A stretch of DNA of 64,000 nucleotides from Bradyrhizobium sp. (GCF_022844465.1 NZ_JALHLP010000016.1:23603-87602), one strand, 5' to 3'. Positions 26,098 to 33,891 are shown, counted from the stretch's first letter. Made by a program: numbers and translations. The notes: generated from the sequence alone by a model not told the origin.

Positions 26098-26469
26098 CTA
26101 GCTCCTCGTTTCCAACAGGCTCCCCAATGTCGCGGGTTGATATCGGCGCAGGCGAGCCAGTTCGGCCCTGGTCGGCGGTTCTTCGTATAATTCGTTTACG
26201 CTGACGCCCATAACGCGGGATAGGCGCAGCATCACCAACGCTGATGGGTTCGGCGGCTTATCTGGTGTCTTGGGATTGATCAGATTGTTGAGGTAGGCGC
26301 GGCCAATCTTGGCGCGCTGTGCGACATCAATCTGCTTGAGTTCGAGTGCCGCGAGCCAAGATCCAATGTGAAGTTGTTCGGTCGGTCCTGGCTGGCGGCG
26401 GGGCATCCGTCCGCGAAAAGATCGCGTGCGATTTGCGATTTTCGGCTGATTTCGCGGGCGTTTTAACAT
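26098..26469 (-). CDS. XRE-family phage repressor
   Basis: About 123 aa from ATG 26469 (MLKRPRN). The longer start at 26565 would run through the operators, and an internal ATG near 26406 is possible. Its helix-turn-helix (residues about 40-100) reads LAALELKQIDVAQRAKIGRAYLNNLI..PSALVMLRLSRVMGVSVNELYE. It lacks a LexA/CI-type peptidase domain, so induction would not be by RecA-driven self-cleavage. It is divergent from the Cro-like gene across two operators. Confidence 0.8.
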   Translation of the reverse strand: MLKRPRNQPKIANRTRSFRGRMPRRQPGPTEQLHIGSWLAALELKQIDVAQRAKIGRAYLNNLINPKTPDKPPNPSALVMLRLSRVMGVSVNELYEEPPTRAELARLRRYQPATLGSLLETRS

Positions 26470-26504
26470 GCCGTGATTGTCGGTCGGCGCGGGCGAAAAA
26501 GCGA

Positions 26505-26556
26505 TTTGCCCACAGCAAACTTTTTCGGTTGCAAATGCCGTTTGCTGATGGCAAAC
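26505..26556. promoter_or_regulatory. Central operators between repressor and Cro-like gene
   Basis: TTTGC-CCACA-GCAAA (26505-26519) and GTTTGC-TGATG-GCAAAC (26540-26556) are dyads of the same consensus found at 25420-25474. They cover the divergent promoter region of the repressor and the rightward gene at 26564, as expected for an immunity switch. Confidence 0.8.
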
Positions 26557-26563
26557 ATCTATC

Positions 26564-26803
26564 ATGAATCAGCCAGAAGAGCGGGAGCATCCATTGGCGG
26601 AGTGGATCGACGCAAACGTCGGTAGCGATGCTGAGTTCGCGCGCCGCCTTGGTATCTCACGGGGGCACCTGTCTTCGATTCTGCAAGGCAAGCGTGGCAT
26701 GTCCGCCGATCTCCAGGCGCGCATCGAGGTTGAAACCAACGGTGCCTTCACCGGCGCGCGGCTCCAGCGGGAGCGAAAAACCCTCATGAGGCTGGTTCAG
26801 TGA
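26564..26803 (+). CDS. Cro-like helix-turn-helix protein
   Basis: 79 aa. The helix-turn-helix is AEFARRLGISRGHLSSILQG (about 24-43) followed by KRGMSADLQARIEVETNG, the classical Cro/CI-type small DNA-binding fold. It is the first rightward gene beyond the operators. It should oppose the XRE repressor and open early expression. Confidence 0.8.
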   Translation: MNQPEEREHPLAEWIDANVGSDAEFARRLGISRGHLSSILQGKRGMSADLQARIEVETNGAFTGARLQRERKTLMRLVQ

Positions 26804-27030
26804 GCACCTCCGCCTTCCAGCCGTTTGAGGATCAGCCGTGCGGCGCCGGCAACGATCGTGGTTGGCAATACCAACGTGCACGGTGCCTCGGCGACAAACA
26901 TCCCGCTGGCGTTCTTGCGATAGGCCACCGGCACCAGCCGGCAGACCGCGCCGAACAATTCGCAATCGTGCAGTTCGTGGGCGAAAAACTCCGGGGCGTT
27001 GCTGGTGTCGACAAAGGCCGTTCTCGCCAT
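26797..27030 (-). CDS. Small phage hypothetical protein
   Basis: 77 aa, containing APEFFAHELHDCELFGAVCRLVPVAYRK and ending in a hydrophobic beta stretch (CTLVLPTTIVAGAARLILKRL). It is convergent with the Cro-like gene (7-bp overlap). Two Cys are present. No function recognised. Confidence 0.55.
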   Translation of the reverse strand: MARTAFVDTSNAPEFFAHELHDCELFGAVCRLVPVAYRKNASGMFVAEAPCTLVLPTTIVAGAARLILKRLEGGGAH

Positions 27031-27182
27031 ACTTGCTCCTTGCCAGTTGTGGTGTTCTTGGCCGGCAGGCTAAGAGTTCAACGTGTATTAATTGTAAAAA
27101 ACAACCCCGACTTTTGCGCCCAAACGGTAGTGGGCGGTAGGTCGGGCGGGGGTTTCTTTGTCGGTAGCGTGAGGGCGTGGTC

Positions 27183-27428
27183 ATGGGTGGAATCGAATCG
27201 GGGGCGGCCGGTTTCTCAACCGCAATCCGGTGTACTGGAGTGCACCGCGGTGCACTGGAGTGCACCGGAATCTACGCCCGGGCCGCGCGCGGCATCTGGC
27301 CGCGCAAGACGGCCGAGCATTGGGCCGCCGCGGCCGGCGTCAAAACCCGGATCGCCAGATACTGGCTCGCCGGCGCCCGCGCGGTGTCGGACGCGGGCAA
27401 GCTGGCGCTTATCCGCGAACTGCAATAG
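27183..27428 (+). CDS. Small phage protein, HTH-like C-terminus
   Basis: About 81 aa from ATG 27183. The DNA for the first third contains repeated GTGCACC/GGTGCAC elements (27232-27270), giving C-T-G-V/I repeats. The C-terminus WAAAAGVKTRIARYWLAGARAVSDAGKLALIREL looks like a helix-turn-helix. It is possibly an early regulator. Confidence 0.5.
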   Translation: MGGIESGAAGFSTAIRCTGVHRGALECTGIYARAARGIWPRKTAEHWAAAAGVKTRIARYWLAGARAVSDAGKLALIRELQ

Positions 27429-27441
27429 GCCGGCCCGCTGG

Positions 27442-27960
27442 TTGGCCGCATCGGCGGCGCTGCTGCTGCTGGCGCTCATGGCGGGCGGCGGCGTGGCTTT
27501 CGCCGCGCCGCCCGGCGCCGCCGCCGCGCCGCAGAAAGTCCTGCGCGCCGCCGCGCCGGCCAGGGTTAAAAAATCCCGTTCCGCCATCCGCCGGACCACG
27601 GGGGCGGCCCGGCCCGCGCGCGCCGCTGTGAGACATCCTCCTAGCCAGGCGGCGCGCGCGGTGTCGGATTTCGAGCATGCGTTTGCGGCGACGCGATCGC
27701 CGGCGTCCGCGCCCTCTGGATTGGTAACGCCGGCGGCGGCCATCGTGCCGCGGCCGATCGCCACCGTGGCGGTGTCGCCGCGCGCTGCGGCGGTGGCCGC
27801 GCGGCCGTTGCCGCCGGCGGTCGATCGGGCCGCGCCGCCGCCGACCGATCATGGGTTGCTGCGCGATCTCGCCATCGCCATCGGCGCGTCGGCGATGCTG
27901 GCTGGGCTGATCGCGCATGCGGTGTCGGCGCTGCGGTGGCCGAGAGTCCGGTGGGCGTGA
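27442..27960 (+). CDS. Ala/Pro-rich membrane-anchored phage protein
   Basis: About 172 aa if TTG 27442 is used; ATG 27478 is an alternative that would lose the first hydrophobic segment. An N-terminal hydrophobic stretch (AASAALLLLALMAGGGVAFA), a long Ala/Pro/Arg-rich linker and a C-terminal helix (LAIAIGASAMLAGLIAHAVSAL) suggest a membrane-tethered protein. It is coupled (TGATG) to the next gene. Function unknown. Confidence 0.5.
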   Translation: MAASAALLLLALMAGGGVAFAAPPGAAAAPQKVLRAAAPARVKKSRSAIRRTTGAARPARAAVRHPPSQAARAVSDFEHAFAATRSPASAPSGLVTPAAAIVPRPIATVAVSPRAAAVAARPLPPAVDRAAPPPTDHGLLRDLAIAIGASAMLAGLIAHAVSALRWPRVRWA

Positions 27961-28520
27961 TGGCACAGATCGGAACCAGCGCCTCTGCCATCCGCCGCTT
28001 GATCGGCGATGTTGATTTGGCCGCGCCGATCAAGCACCCGATCGCCGCACCGGCGGTGCTGGAAGGAGCGCGCGGCAAAGCTTGGCTGGTCGACCTTGCG
28101 GCGTTGCGGCGCGCCAAGGGAATTTCCGCCGATGACGACGGCGCGCTGGCGCATTGGGTGGTCGAAGCGCCCGGCGCGCATCCGTGCTGGCACTCCTATT
28201 CGGTGGTGCTGATTCATTTGCGCCCGCTGCCGGGTGTGATCACCCGGTTCTATCGCGACAATGCGACCCACGAAATCTGGGTTGTCACCATCGATCCGGA
28301 TGTCGACCGGAATGTCATGCTGACCGGGCATTTGCGGGCGTGTTGGCTGCAACCACACAACTTCGCGGCGCAATTTGTCGAGATCGCCGACCATCTCGCG
28401 CAGCAGCGGGTGCGGGCTGCCGTGCAATCGATCTGCGCCGGTACGCTGTCGCCGGATACCGACTTCATTGCGCAATGGGTCGCGCTGTTTGGCGACAACA
28501 TGATGAGACATCGGCCGTAG
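27960..28520 (+). CDS. Phage early hypothetical protein
   Basis: 186 aa from ATG 27960, which overlaps the previous stop. It is a mixed alpha/beta protein with HWVVEAPGAHPCWHSYSVVLIHLRPL and a C-terminal ISRD-free helical end (FIAQWVALFGDNMMRHRP). No recognised catalytic motif. Its position in the early rightward operon suggests a replication or host-takeover role only by context. Confidence 0.6.
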   Translation: MAQIGTSASAIRRLIGDVDLAAPIKHPIAAPAVLEGARGKAWLVDLAALRRAKGISADDDGALAHWVVEAPGAHPCWHSYSVVLIHLRPLPGVITRFYRDNATHEIWVVTIDPDVDRNVMLTGHLRACWLQPHNFAAQFVEIADHLAQQRVRAAVQSICAGTLSPDTDFIAQWVALFGDNMMRHRP

Positions 28521-28619
28521 CCAGCGCGATGGCGGCGATGATGGTTCTGCGTTCCTGAGTTCAGCGTTGGTCGTGTTCGGCGTGCGGCAGCGACAGATTT
28601 TCAATCGGGGAGGACAGCA

Positions 28620-28778
28620 ATGGCCAGCAAGCGCAAACGCCGATCGCCGCGCGTGACACCGCGCAGCGCCGCGCCGAAACGCAAACCGAAAACGCCGCCG
28701 TCCGCCGGTCCGTCGCCGTCGGCGCGGCTGTTGCCGCGCGCCAACCGCCCCGCGGTGTTTGGACGGTCGGAAAACTGA
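28620..28778 (+). CDS. Very small basic phage peptide
   Basis: 52 aa, preceded by an excellent GGGGAGGA ribosome-binding site and ending on the ATG of the next gene (TGATG). It begins MASKRKRRSPR and is dominated by Arg, Lys, Pro, Ala and Ser. A nucleic-acid-binding peptide is plausible. Nothing else can be said. Confidence 0.6.
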   Translation: MASKRKRRSPRVTPRSAAPKRKPKTPPSAGPSPSARLLPRANRPAVFGRSEN

Positions 28779-30115
28779 TGCTGCCGTTCCATCCATACGC
28801 CGATCTGTTCCCCTTGATCGAGGGGGCTGAGTTCGCGGAGCTTGCGGCCGATCTCAAGGCCAACGATCTCCGCGAACGCATCGTCGTGCTGGATGGCGCG
28901 ATCCTCGACGGCCGCAACCGCTACCGGGCGGCGCTGGCGGCCGGTCTATTGGAAGACGACGACGGCCCGGACCGGACGAAATATTTCATCCGGTTCGTGC
29001 CGTCGGTTGACGGCGACCCGCTCGGCTTCGTGATCTCGAAGAACCTCAGGCGGCGGCACCTCAACGAAAGCCAGCGCGCGATGGTCGCGGATCGCCTGGC
29101 GACCATGCGGCAAGGCGAGCGCACCGATTTGGAACCTTCGGCAAATTTGCCGAAGGTGGCGCAGCCCGATGCGGCGCGGATGCTCAGCGTTTCCGAGCGG
29201 CTGGTGCGGCACGCCAAGGTCGTGCATGACCGCGGCGCTCCGGAACTCCAGCGCGCCGTCGATCAGGGCCGGCTGGCGGTGTCGGCGGCGGCGCAGGCCG
29301 CTAAGCTAACCACGGAAATGCAGCGCCGCATCGCCGCGGAGGCCGATGCCGGCCGTACCAATGTCGTGCGCAGCGTCATTAAGCAGGAAGCCCGCGCCAG
29401 CCGCGAAGCCGCGCTCGGCGAAAAGCAATTGGCGCTACCCGATAAAAAATACGGCGTGATCCTGGCCGATCCGGAATGGCAATTCGAGCCTTACAGCCGG
29501 GACACCGGAATGGATCGCGCCGCCGACAATCACTACCCGACCTCCAAGACCATCGACATCTGTGCGCGGCCGGTCGCGACCATCGCCGCCGCCGATTGTG
29601 TGCTGTTCCTGTGGGCGACGGCGCCGATGACCCCCGCGGCGCTCGAAGTCATCAGCCATTGGGGCTTCGCCTACAAAACCCATGTCATCTGGCACAAGAC
29701 CCGTAACGGCCACGGGCGCGGGTCGGGCTTCTGGTTTACCGGCGAGCACGAATTGCTGATGGTCGGCACGCGCGGCAATGTTCCGGCGCCGGCGACGGCG
29801 CTGTGTGGCTCGGTGATCGCCGCGCCGTGGCAGGGCCGGCACTCGGCCAAGCCGGAAGCGTTCGCACAGCTGATCGAACGCGCGTTTCCGACACTGCCCA
29901 AGATCGAATTGAACCGGCGCGGCCCGGCGCGGCCGGGCTGGGATGCCTGGGGCAATGAAGCCGAACCGGCGCAATCCGATACGCCGGCTGTGCCGTTCTC
30001 GCTCACGCCGCTCGTTGGTGCTTGTTGCCGGCGCGACGGCGATTGGCGCGTGCCATTGGTCACCGCCGACGACCTCACAATTCCAGAATTCCTGCGGCGG
30101 CGGGTGACGGCATGA
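28778..30115 (+). CDS. ParB-like/MT-A70 DNA N6-adenine methyltransferase fusion
   Basis: 445 aa. A ParB/Sulfiredoxin-like domain (about 1-100: ILDGRNRYRAALAAG, VISKNLRRRHLNESQRAMVA) and a helix-turn-helix (about 130-215) precede an MT-A70 domain (about 225-400). That domain has ILADPEWQFEPYS (DPEW in place of DPPW, a variant I recall from this phage branch), NHYPTSKTIDI, LFLWATAPM, HSAKPE and GWDAWGNE. The enzyme should methylate adenine in phage DNA. It is coupled to neighbours at both ends. Confidence 0.85.
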   Translation: MLPFHPYADLFPLIEGAEFAELAADLKANDLRERIVVLDGAILDGRNRYRAALAAGLLEDDDGPDRTKYFIRFVPSVDGDPLGFVISKNLRRRHLNESQRAMVADRLATMRQGERTDLEPSANLPKVAQPDAARMLSVSERLVRHAKVVHDRGAPELQRAVDQGRLAVSAAAQAAKLTTEMQRRIAAEADAGRTNVVRSVIKQEARASREAALGEKQLALPDKKYGVILADPEWQFEPYSRDTGMDRAADNHYPTSKTIDICARPVATIAAADCVLFLWATAPMTPAALEVISHWGFAYKTHVIWHKTRNGHGRGSGFWFTGEHELLMVGTRGNVPAPATALCGSVIAAPWQGRHSAKPEAFAQLIERAFPTLPKIELNRRGPARPGWDAWGNEAEPAQSDTPAVPFSLTPLVGACCRRDGDWRVPLVTADDLTIPEFLRRRVTA

Positions 30116-30489
30116 CCGGGACCCTTGTCACGCCGGAAGTCCGCGCCGCGATCGTCGCGCTGGCGCGCGATGGCTTGGGCAACAAAGCGATTCTCGCCGA
30201 GCTGGCGGTGCCGGGGCTGACCACCGCGGCGGTCCACAAAGCGATCCGCAAGGCGCGGCGCGATGGCGCGCGCGTGCCGTACCGCGGCAAGGGCCCGACC
30301 GTTGGATGGGCCGAGATCGCGGTCGCGCTCGGCACGGACACACTCAACTATCTGCGCGCCGCCGGCCGCGCCCGCGGGGCGTCACCGGAATTCGTCGCCG
30401 GTGCGCTGCTCGACATCATCAGCCGCGATCGGATCGCCGATGCCGTGCTGGACGATGGCACCATGACGCCGGAACAGGGGGAATCATGA
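30112..30489 (+). CDS. Phage HTH protein
   Basis: 125 aa from ATG 30112, overlapping the methyltransferase stop (ATGA). An N-terminal helix-turn-helix (VRAAIVALARDGLGNKAILA followed by TTAAVHKAIRKARRDG) and a helical C-terminal half suggest a small DNA-binding early protein. The target is unknown. Confidence 0.6.
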   Translation: MTGTLVTPEVRAAIVALARDGLGNKAILAELAVPGLTTAAVHKAIRKARRDGARVPYRGKGPTVGWAEIAVALGTDTLNYLRAAGRARGASPEFVAGALLDIISRDRIADAVLDDGTMTPEQGES

Positions 30490-30926
30490 GCCGCATCTAC
30501 GTCGCATCGAGTTGGCGCAATCAGGATCAGCCGATGGTCGTCGACCGCCTGCGCCTGGCTGGGCACGCGGTCTATGATTTCCGCCAACCGCCGCATAGCG
30601 AAGCGGGTTTCAGCTGGCGACAGATTGATCCCGAATTCCAGCATTGGAGCCCGGAGAAATATCGCCAATTGCTGCTCACGCACCCCGTCGCGTCGCATGG
30701 ATTCGTTTCCGATCTGCGCGCGATGCAATGGGCCGACACCTGCGTGCTGGTGCTTCCGTGCGGGCGCTCGGCTCACCTCGAAGCGGGATGGTTCTGCGGC
30801 GCCGGCAAGCGCTGCATCGTGCTGCTCGCCGATGGTGAGCCGGAATTGATGAACTTGCTCGCGAGCGATATCTGCGTATCGATCCATGAAGTGATCGCGG
30901 TGCTCGCGGAGGGGGCCGCCGCATGA
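30486..30926 (+). CDS. Nucleoside 2-deoxyribosyltransferase-like protein
   Basis: 146 aa from ATG 30486 (4-bp overlap upstream). It has the family's N-terminal strand and loop (IYVASSWRNQDQP), an Asp-rich centre (DLRAMQWADTCVLVLPCG) and RSAHLEAGWFCGAGKRC, matching the Ser-x-x-x-Glu core (S..AE.G/LEAGW) of this superfamily. It may adjust phage nucleotide pools. It overlaps a second, related gene. Confidence 0.7.
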   Translation: MSRIYVASSWRNQDQPMVVDRLRLAGHAVYDFRQPPHSEAGFSWRQIDPEFQHWSPEKYRQLLLTHPVASHGFVSDLRAMQWADTCVLVLPCGRSAHLEAGWFCGAGKRCIVLLADGEPELMNLLASDICVSIHEVIAVLAEGAAA

Positions 30927-31426
30927 GCGATCTGCAACGCGCGCCGTTGTGCTATCTGGCGACGCCGTACAGCCGCTATCCGGGCGGCATCGAGCGTGCG
31001 TTCGCGGACGCCGCGCGATTGGCGGCCAAGATGATATTGGCCGGCGTCAAGGTCTATTCCCCGATCGCCCACACCCATCCGCTCGCGGTGCATGGCGGCC
31101 TCGATCCGCTCGACCATGCGCTCTGGCTGCCGTTCGATGAAGCTATGATGAACGCCGCCCGCGTGCTGATCGTCGCACATATGGAAGGCTGGCAGGAGTC
31201 GGCCGGCATCGCCTACGAGGTCGCGTATTTCGAGCGACACAATAAGCCAATCTTCGATCTTAACATCGCGACCATGGTGATGGCCAAACGCGCGCGCCCC
31301 TCGCTGCGCGACCACTCCGACGGCACCACCGCCGCGGATCTGGAAGCCGACCGTCGCGAGTTTTTGCAGAACACCCCGCTCGCGCACGGCAAGACCCCAA
31401 GCCAGCAGGGTGGGTCCAGCGTATGA
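30923..31426 (+). CDS. DUF1937-type deoxyribosyltransferase-like protein
   Basis: 167 aa. The N-terminus CYLATPYSRYPGGIERAFADA and the following SPIAHTHPLA..LWLPFDEAMM and GWQESAGIAYEVAYFERHNKP fit DUF1937, a relative of nucleoside deoxyribosyltransferases. Two such genes in tandem with methyltransferases hint at nucleotide or base modification, which is inference. Confidence 0.75.
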   Translation: MSDLQRAPLCYLATPYSRYPGGIERAFADAARLAAKMILAGVKVYSPIAHTHPLAVHGGLDPLDHALWLPFDEAMMNAARVLIVAHMEGWQESAGIAYEVAYFERHNKPIFDLNIATMVMAKRARPSLRDHSDGTTAADLEADRREFLQNTPLAHGKTPSQQGGSSV

Positions 31427-32301
31427 ACGCACAATTTCAACCGCAGTGCGCCGCCTTTGACAAACCCCACGTTCGCGCAACGCTGGTTCGGAAAGCCGCG
31501 CAGTACGGCGGCTTAGAAGCCTTCGCGCGCGCCCATGGCTTGTCGGAACTCTATGTGATCGAGGCTGCGAATGGCCGCACCGAAATGAGCGTCAAGCTGT
31601 GGCGCGCGATGGGCCTCGATCCAGGGTGGCTCACCCGCCCAAATGCCGGAGGCCGTGCCATGACGCCGTATACCCCCGATGCCGTGAACGCGATCCGCGC
31701 GGCCCTCCGCAGCGGCCGATCGGCCGAATCCACCAGGCGCATGCTCGGTTGGGATGCTGGTATGTTCGCAGGCGTCTGCCGCAAGCACGGCATCGATCTG
31801 CTGCTGCCGGAATCCGAGCAGGTCACACAAGCGAAAGATGCGGCGAACACGGCGGCGCCGATCAAGCCGCCGCCGCCCGTCGCAGCCCAGGGTCGCCGCC
31901 GGCGGCGGCCGGCGCCGGGCGACGAAGCGGGCTCTGGTCGCTTGATCGACGTCACGGTCAATCTGCACCCCGAGATCATCGCGGCGCTCTCGCGCCATGC
32001 CGCGCGCCGCGGCGTGTCGCGTTACCGCGCCGCCGGTGGCCTGGTCGCCGCCGAGATCGCGACGGCCGGCGTGGAGCGAATCCGGATTATCCCGCCGGCG
32101 ACCCGTGGCGCCGGCCGCGGAACCGTGGCGGTCAGTGTCGGTCTCGAGCCCTCCTGCGCGACGACGCTCGAGCGTGAATCGCAGCGGCGGCGCCGTAAGC
32201 GTGAGTCGACCTGGGCCTTGGTCAAGGCCTGCCTGGTGCGATGGTTCGAACGACAGTCGGGGCGCTCGGCCGCGGGCGGGTGCGATGGAGCCGGCGCATG
32301 A
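31423..32301 (+). CDS. Phage HTH protein upstream of the Cas12-like gene
   Basis: 292 aa from ATG 31423, overlapping upstream (ATGA) and downstream (ATGA) genes. The N-terminus resembles a helix-turn-helix (YGGLEAFARAHGLSELYVIEA, then MSVKLWRAMGLDP). A second HTH-like part spans residues about 85-130, and the middle (LIDVTVNLHPEIIAALSRHAARR) looks ribbon-helix-helix-like. Translational coupling with the RNA-guided effector makes it a candidate accessory or regulator of that system. Family not recognised. Confidence 0.55.
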   Translation: MNAQFQPQCAAFDKPHVRATLVRKAAQYGGLEAFARAHGLSELYVIEAANGRTEMSVKLWRAMGLDPGWLTRPNAGGRAMTPYTPDAVNAIRAALRSGRSAESTRRMLGWDAGMFAGVCRKHGIDLLLPESEQVTQAKDAANTAAPIKPPPPVAAQGRRRRRPAPGDEAGSGRLIDVTVNLHPEIIAALSRHAARRGVSRYRAAGGLVAAEIATAGVERIRIIPPATRGAGRGTVAVSVGLEPSCATTLERESQRRRRKRESTWALVKACLVRWFERQSGRSAAGGCDGAGA

Positions 32302-33647
32302 GTGTCAACGTGCTGCGGCGCTATACATTCAAGCTGTACCCGAGCCCGATGCAAGTGGCGGCTCTGGAAGCGCAGGCGCGGATGATGGCCGAACTCTGGA
32401 ACGCGCTTCTGCAGCGGCGCGAGGACGTCTATCGGCGAGAGAAGAGGACGCTGAATAAGCGCCAGCAATACAAGGAAATCACCACGCTCCGTGCCGAATG
32501 TCCGGAGTGGGCGGCGCTGTCGGTGGCGGCGGCGCGCGGCGTCGCGCAACATCTCGACAGCGCTTTCAAAGCGTTTTTCCGGCGGGCTAAGCAGGGCGCC
32601 GGCGCGCAAGCGGGTTATCCGCGCTACAAGCGCACGCGCGGCGGCATGTCGATCTCGTTTACCGAGTGCATGGGATCGGGCTGGTCGCTTGACCGCGCCG
32701 CCGCTGCGGCAAAGGCCGGCGGCTGGCGGCTCTACGTCAAGGGCGTGGCGGGAACGATCAAGGCGCGCGGGCTATTGCCCGCGCAGCCGCTGTCCTGGCG
32801 CACGGGCGAGATCATCTATCGCGATGGCCGCTGGTGGTTGTCCGTTGTGGTAGAATGCGCGGCGCGCCGGGTGGCTGGCGCCGAACGGCTTACGATCAGG
32901 CTCGATCTGATCGATCAGTTTGCGCGGGTTGAGCGCGCAAGTGGCGGGTCTCCCGCCTGCTCGCAAGAGCAAATCACCGGACAGTCTCAACAGCTTGACC
33001 GGACTCCGGGTCTCGTCACCCCGCATTTGTCCGGTGACGAGAACCCCTTGGCCAAGCGTTCGATCTGGAATCCGGGTCTCGTCACCCCGCATTTGTCCGG
33101 TGACGAGAACACGGTGACGCAGTGCTCGACGCCTTGCCAAGGTCTCGTCACCCCGCATTTGTCCGGTGACGAGAATGCCGTCATGATCGCCAAGGTCGAC
33201 GCGATCAAGTCGGTGCGGGATAGACGGTTCCCGCGCAAACCGTTCTGCAAACCCTCCTGGCGTTGGCGGCGCGAAACCGCCCGCGCGGCGCGACTGACCG
33301 CCAGGGCGGCGCGCAAGCGCAAATATAATCTTCACCGCTGGTCGACCGCGATCGTGCAATTGGCCGCCGATCTCACCGTCATCAAGCCGGATATCAAACA
33401 GGCAACCGCCAGTCCGCGCGGCGACGCCAGCCAATGGGGCGCCGCGGTCGAAACCGTCTCCAGGCTTAATTGCAACACGCTTAATCAAGCGCCGGCCATG
33501 GCGGTGAGCATGCTCACCTACAAGGCCGCCGAAGCCAATATCCGCTGCGATGTCATTACTGACACTGCGCCGGCTATCGCCATCGGCCCAGAGCTGGTGG
33601 CTGCGTCCAAAACCCTGCGGCGCGCGCGCCGCGCAATGAGGAAGTGA
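32298..33647 (+). CDS. TnpB/Cas12-like effector, RuvC degenerate, interrupted in frame by a CRISPR array
   Basis: 449 aa from ATG 32298, coupled to the preceding gene. The N-terminus matches TnpB/Cas12 proteins: YTFKLYPSPMQVAALE, ELWNALLQRRE, QQYKEITTLRAECPEW, SAFKAFFRRAKQG..GYPRYKR. A RuvC-I-like strand (LTIRLDLIDQFARVE, about residues 198-212) follows. Codons about 208-293 are an 88-bp RNA element plus three CRISPR repeats read in frame, then the TnpB-like helical part (KRKYNLHRWSTAIVQ). The RuvC-II position reads TVIKPDIK with no Glu, and the protein stops before any CxxC finger or RuvC-III Asp. This suggests RNA-guided DNA binding without cleavage. No tnpA, cas1 or cas2 is nearby. Confidence 0.75.
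   Translation: MSVNVLRRYTFKLYPSPMQVAALEAQARMMAELWNALLQRREDVYRREKRTLNKRQQYKEITTLRAECPEWAALSVAAARGVAQHLDSAFKAFFRRAKQGAGAQAGYPRYKRTRGGMSISFTECMGSGWSLDRAAAAAKAGGWRLYVKGVAGTIKARGLLPAQPLSWRTGEIIYRDGRWWLSVVVECAARRVAGAERLTIRLDLIDQFARVERASGGSPACSQEQITGQSQQLDRTPGLVTPHLSGDENPLAKRSIWNPGLVTPHLSGDENTVTQCSTPCQGLVTPHLSGDENAVMIAKVDAIKSVRDRRFPRKPFCKPSWRWRRETARAARLTARAARKRKYNLHRWSTAIVQLAADLTVIKPDIKQATASPRGDASQWGAAVETVSRLNCNTLNQAPAMAVSMLTYKAAEANIRCDVITDTAPAIAIGPELVAASKTLRRARRAMRK
32919..33006 (+). ncRNA. Guide-RNA scaffold (tracrRNA-like), copy 1
   Basis: An 88-bp element, identical base for base to 33901-33988. Hairpins: TTGCGCG/CGCGCAA (32920-32940), GGCGGG/CCCGCC (32943-32957) and TGCTC/GAGCA with a GCAA tetraloop (32958-32971). 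Next comes TCACCGGACA (32974-32983), complementary over 10 nt to TGTCCGGTGA of the following repeat, and a second partial anti-repeat, ACCGGAC (32998-33004). Scaffold 5', repeat, spacer 3' is the order of type V guide RNAs. Copy 1 also lies inside the effector reading frame. Transcription is inferred. Confidence 0.7.
33009..33176 (+). CRISPR. Mini-CRISPR array 1: three 36-bp repeats, two 30-bp spacers
   Basis: Repeats at 33009-33044, 33075-33110 and 33141-33176 begin GGTCTCGTCACC and end GGTGACGAGAAC. Only the last base of the third differs (T for C). Each repeat can fold as a 10-bp stem (TCTCGTCACC/GGTGACGAGA) around a 12-nt loop. Spacer 1 (33045-33074) is identical to 35359-35388 in the phage replication gene. 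Spacer 2 (33111-33140) has no match I could find in the window. Because 36 and 30 are multiples of three, the array stays open in the effector frame. Confidence 0.9.
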
Positions 33648-33651
33648 CCCC

Positions 33652-33891
33652 ATGCCATCAATTCGCACGCCTGAACTCGTGACCGCCACCGTCGCGCTTA
33701 ACAGCCTGATCGACCAGGCTCGGCGCGGTAAAGCAGATGTCGAACAGGGCCGCGTCGTGATCGGCGCCGCTAACGGCATCTGCCGTCTGGTCAAGACCGA
33801 TCTCGAACGCCGGATGGCCGCGCCCAAACTGCAGGAACTCGAAGCCCGCACCGTGCAGGCCCGACCGACGCGGCTGTCGCGGCGCGTCTGA
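33652..33891 (+). CDS. Small phage protein between the two arrays
   Basis: 79 aa, ATG 4 bp after the effector stop. It is helical and basic (ALNSLIDQARRGKADVEQGRVVI, then CRLVKTDLERRMAAP), ending RPTRLSRRV. Its place between effector and second guide locus makes it a possible accessory factor. No family recognised. Confidence 0.6.
   Translation: MPSIRTPELVTATVALNSLIDQARRGKADVEQGRVVIGAANGICRLVKTDLERRMAAPKLQELEARTVQARPTRLSRRV

Noticed and set aside
26800..27430. Long plus-strand frame over the minus-strand gene at 26797-27030
   Set aside because: Only the part after about 27442 looks like protein. The upstream part lies antisense to or across better-supported small genes.
32298..33647. Ordinary IS200/IS605 tnpB copy
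   Set aside because: No tnpA, no element ends and no duplicated target are seen, and the gene is coupled into the phage early operon.
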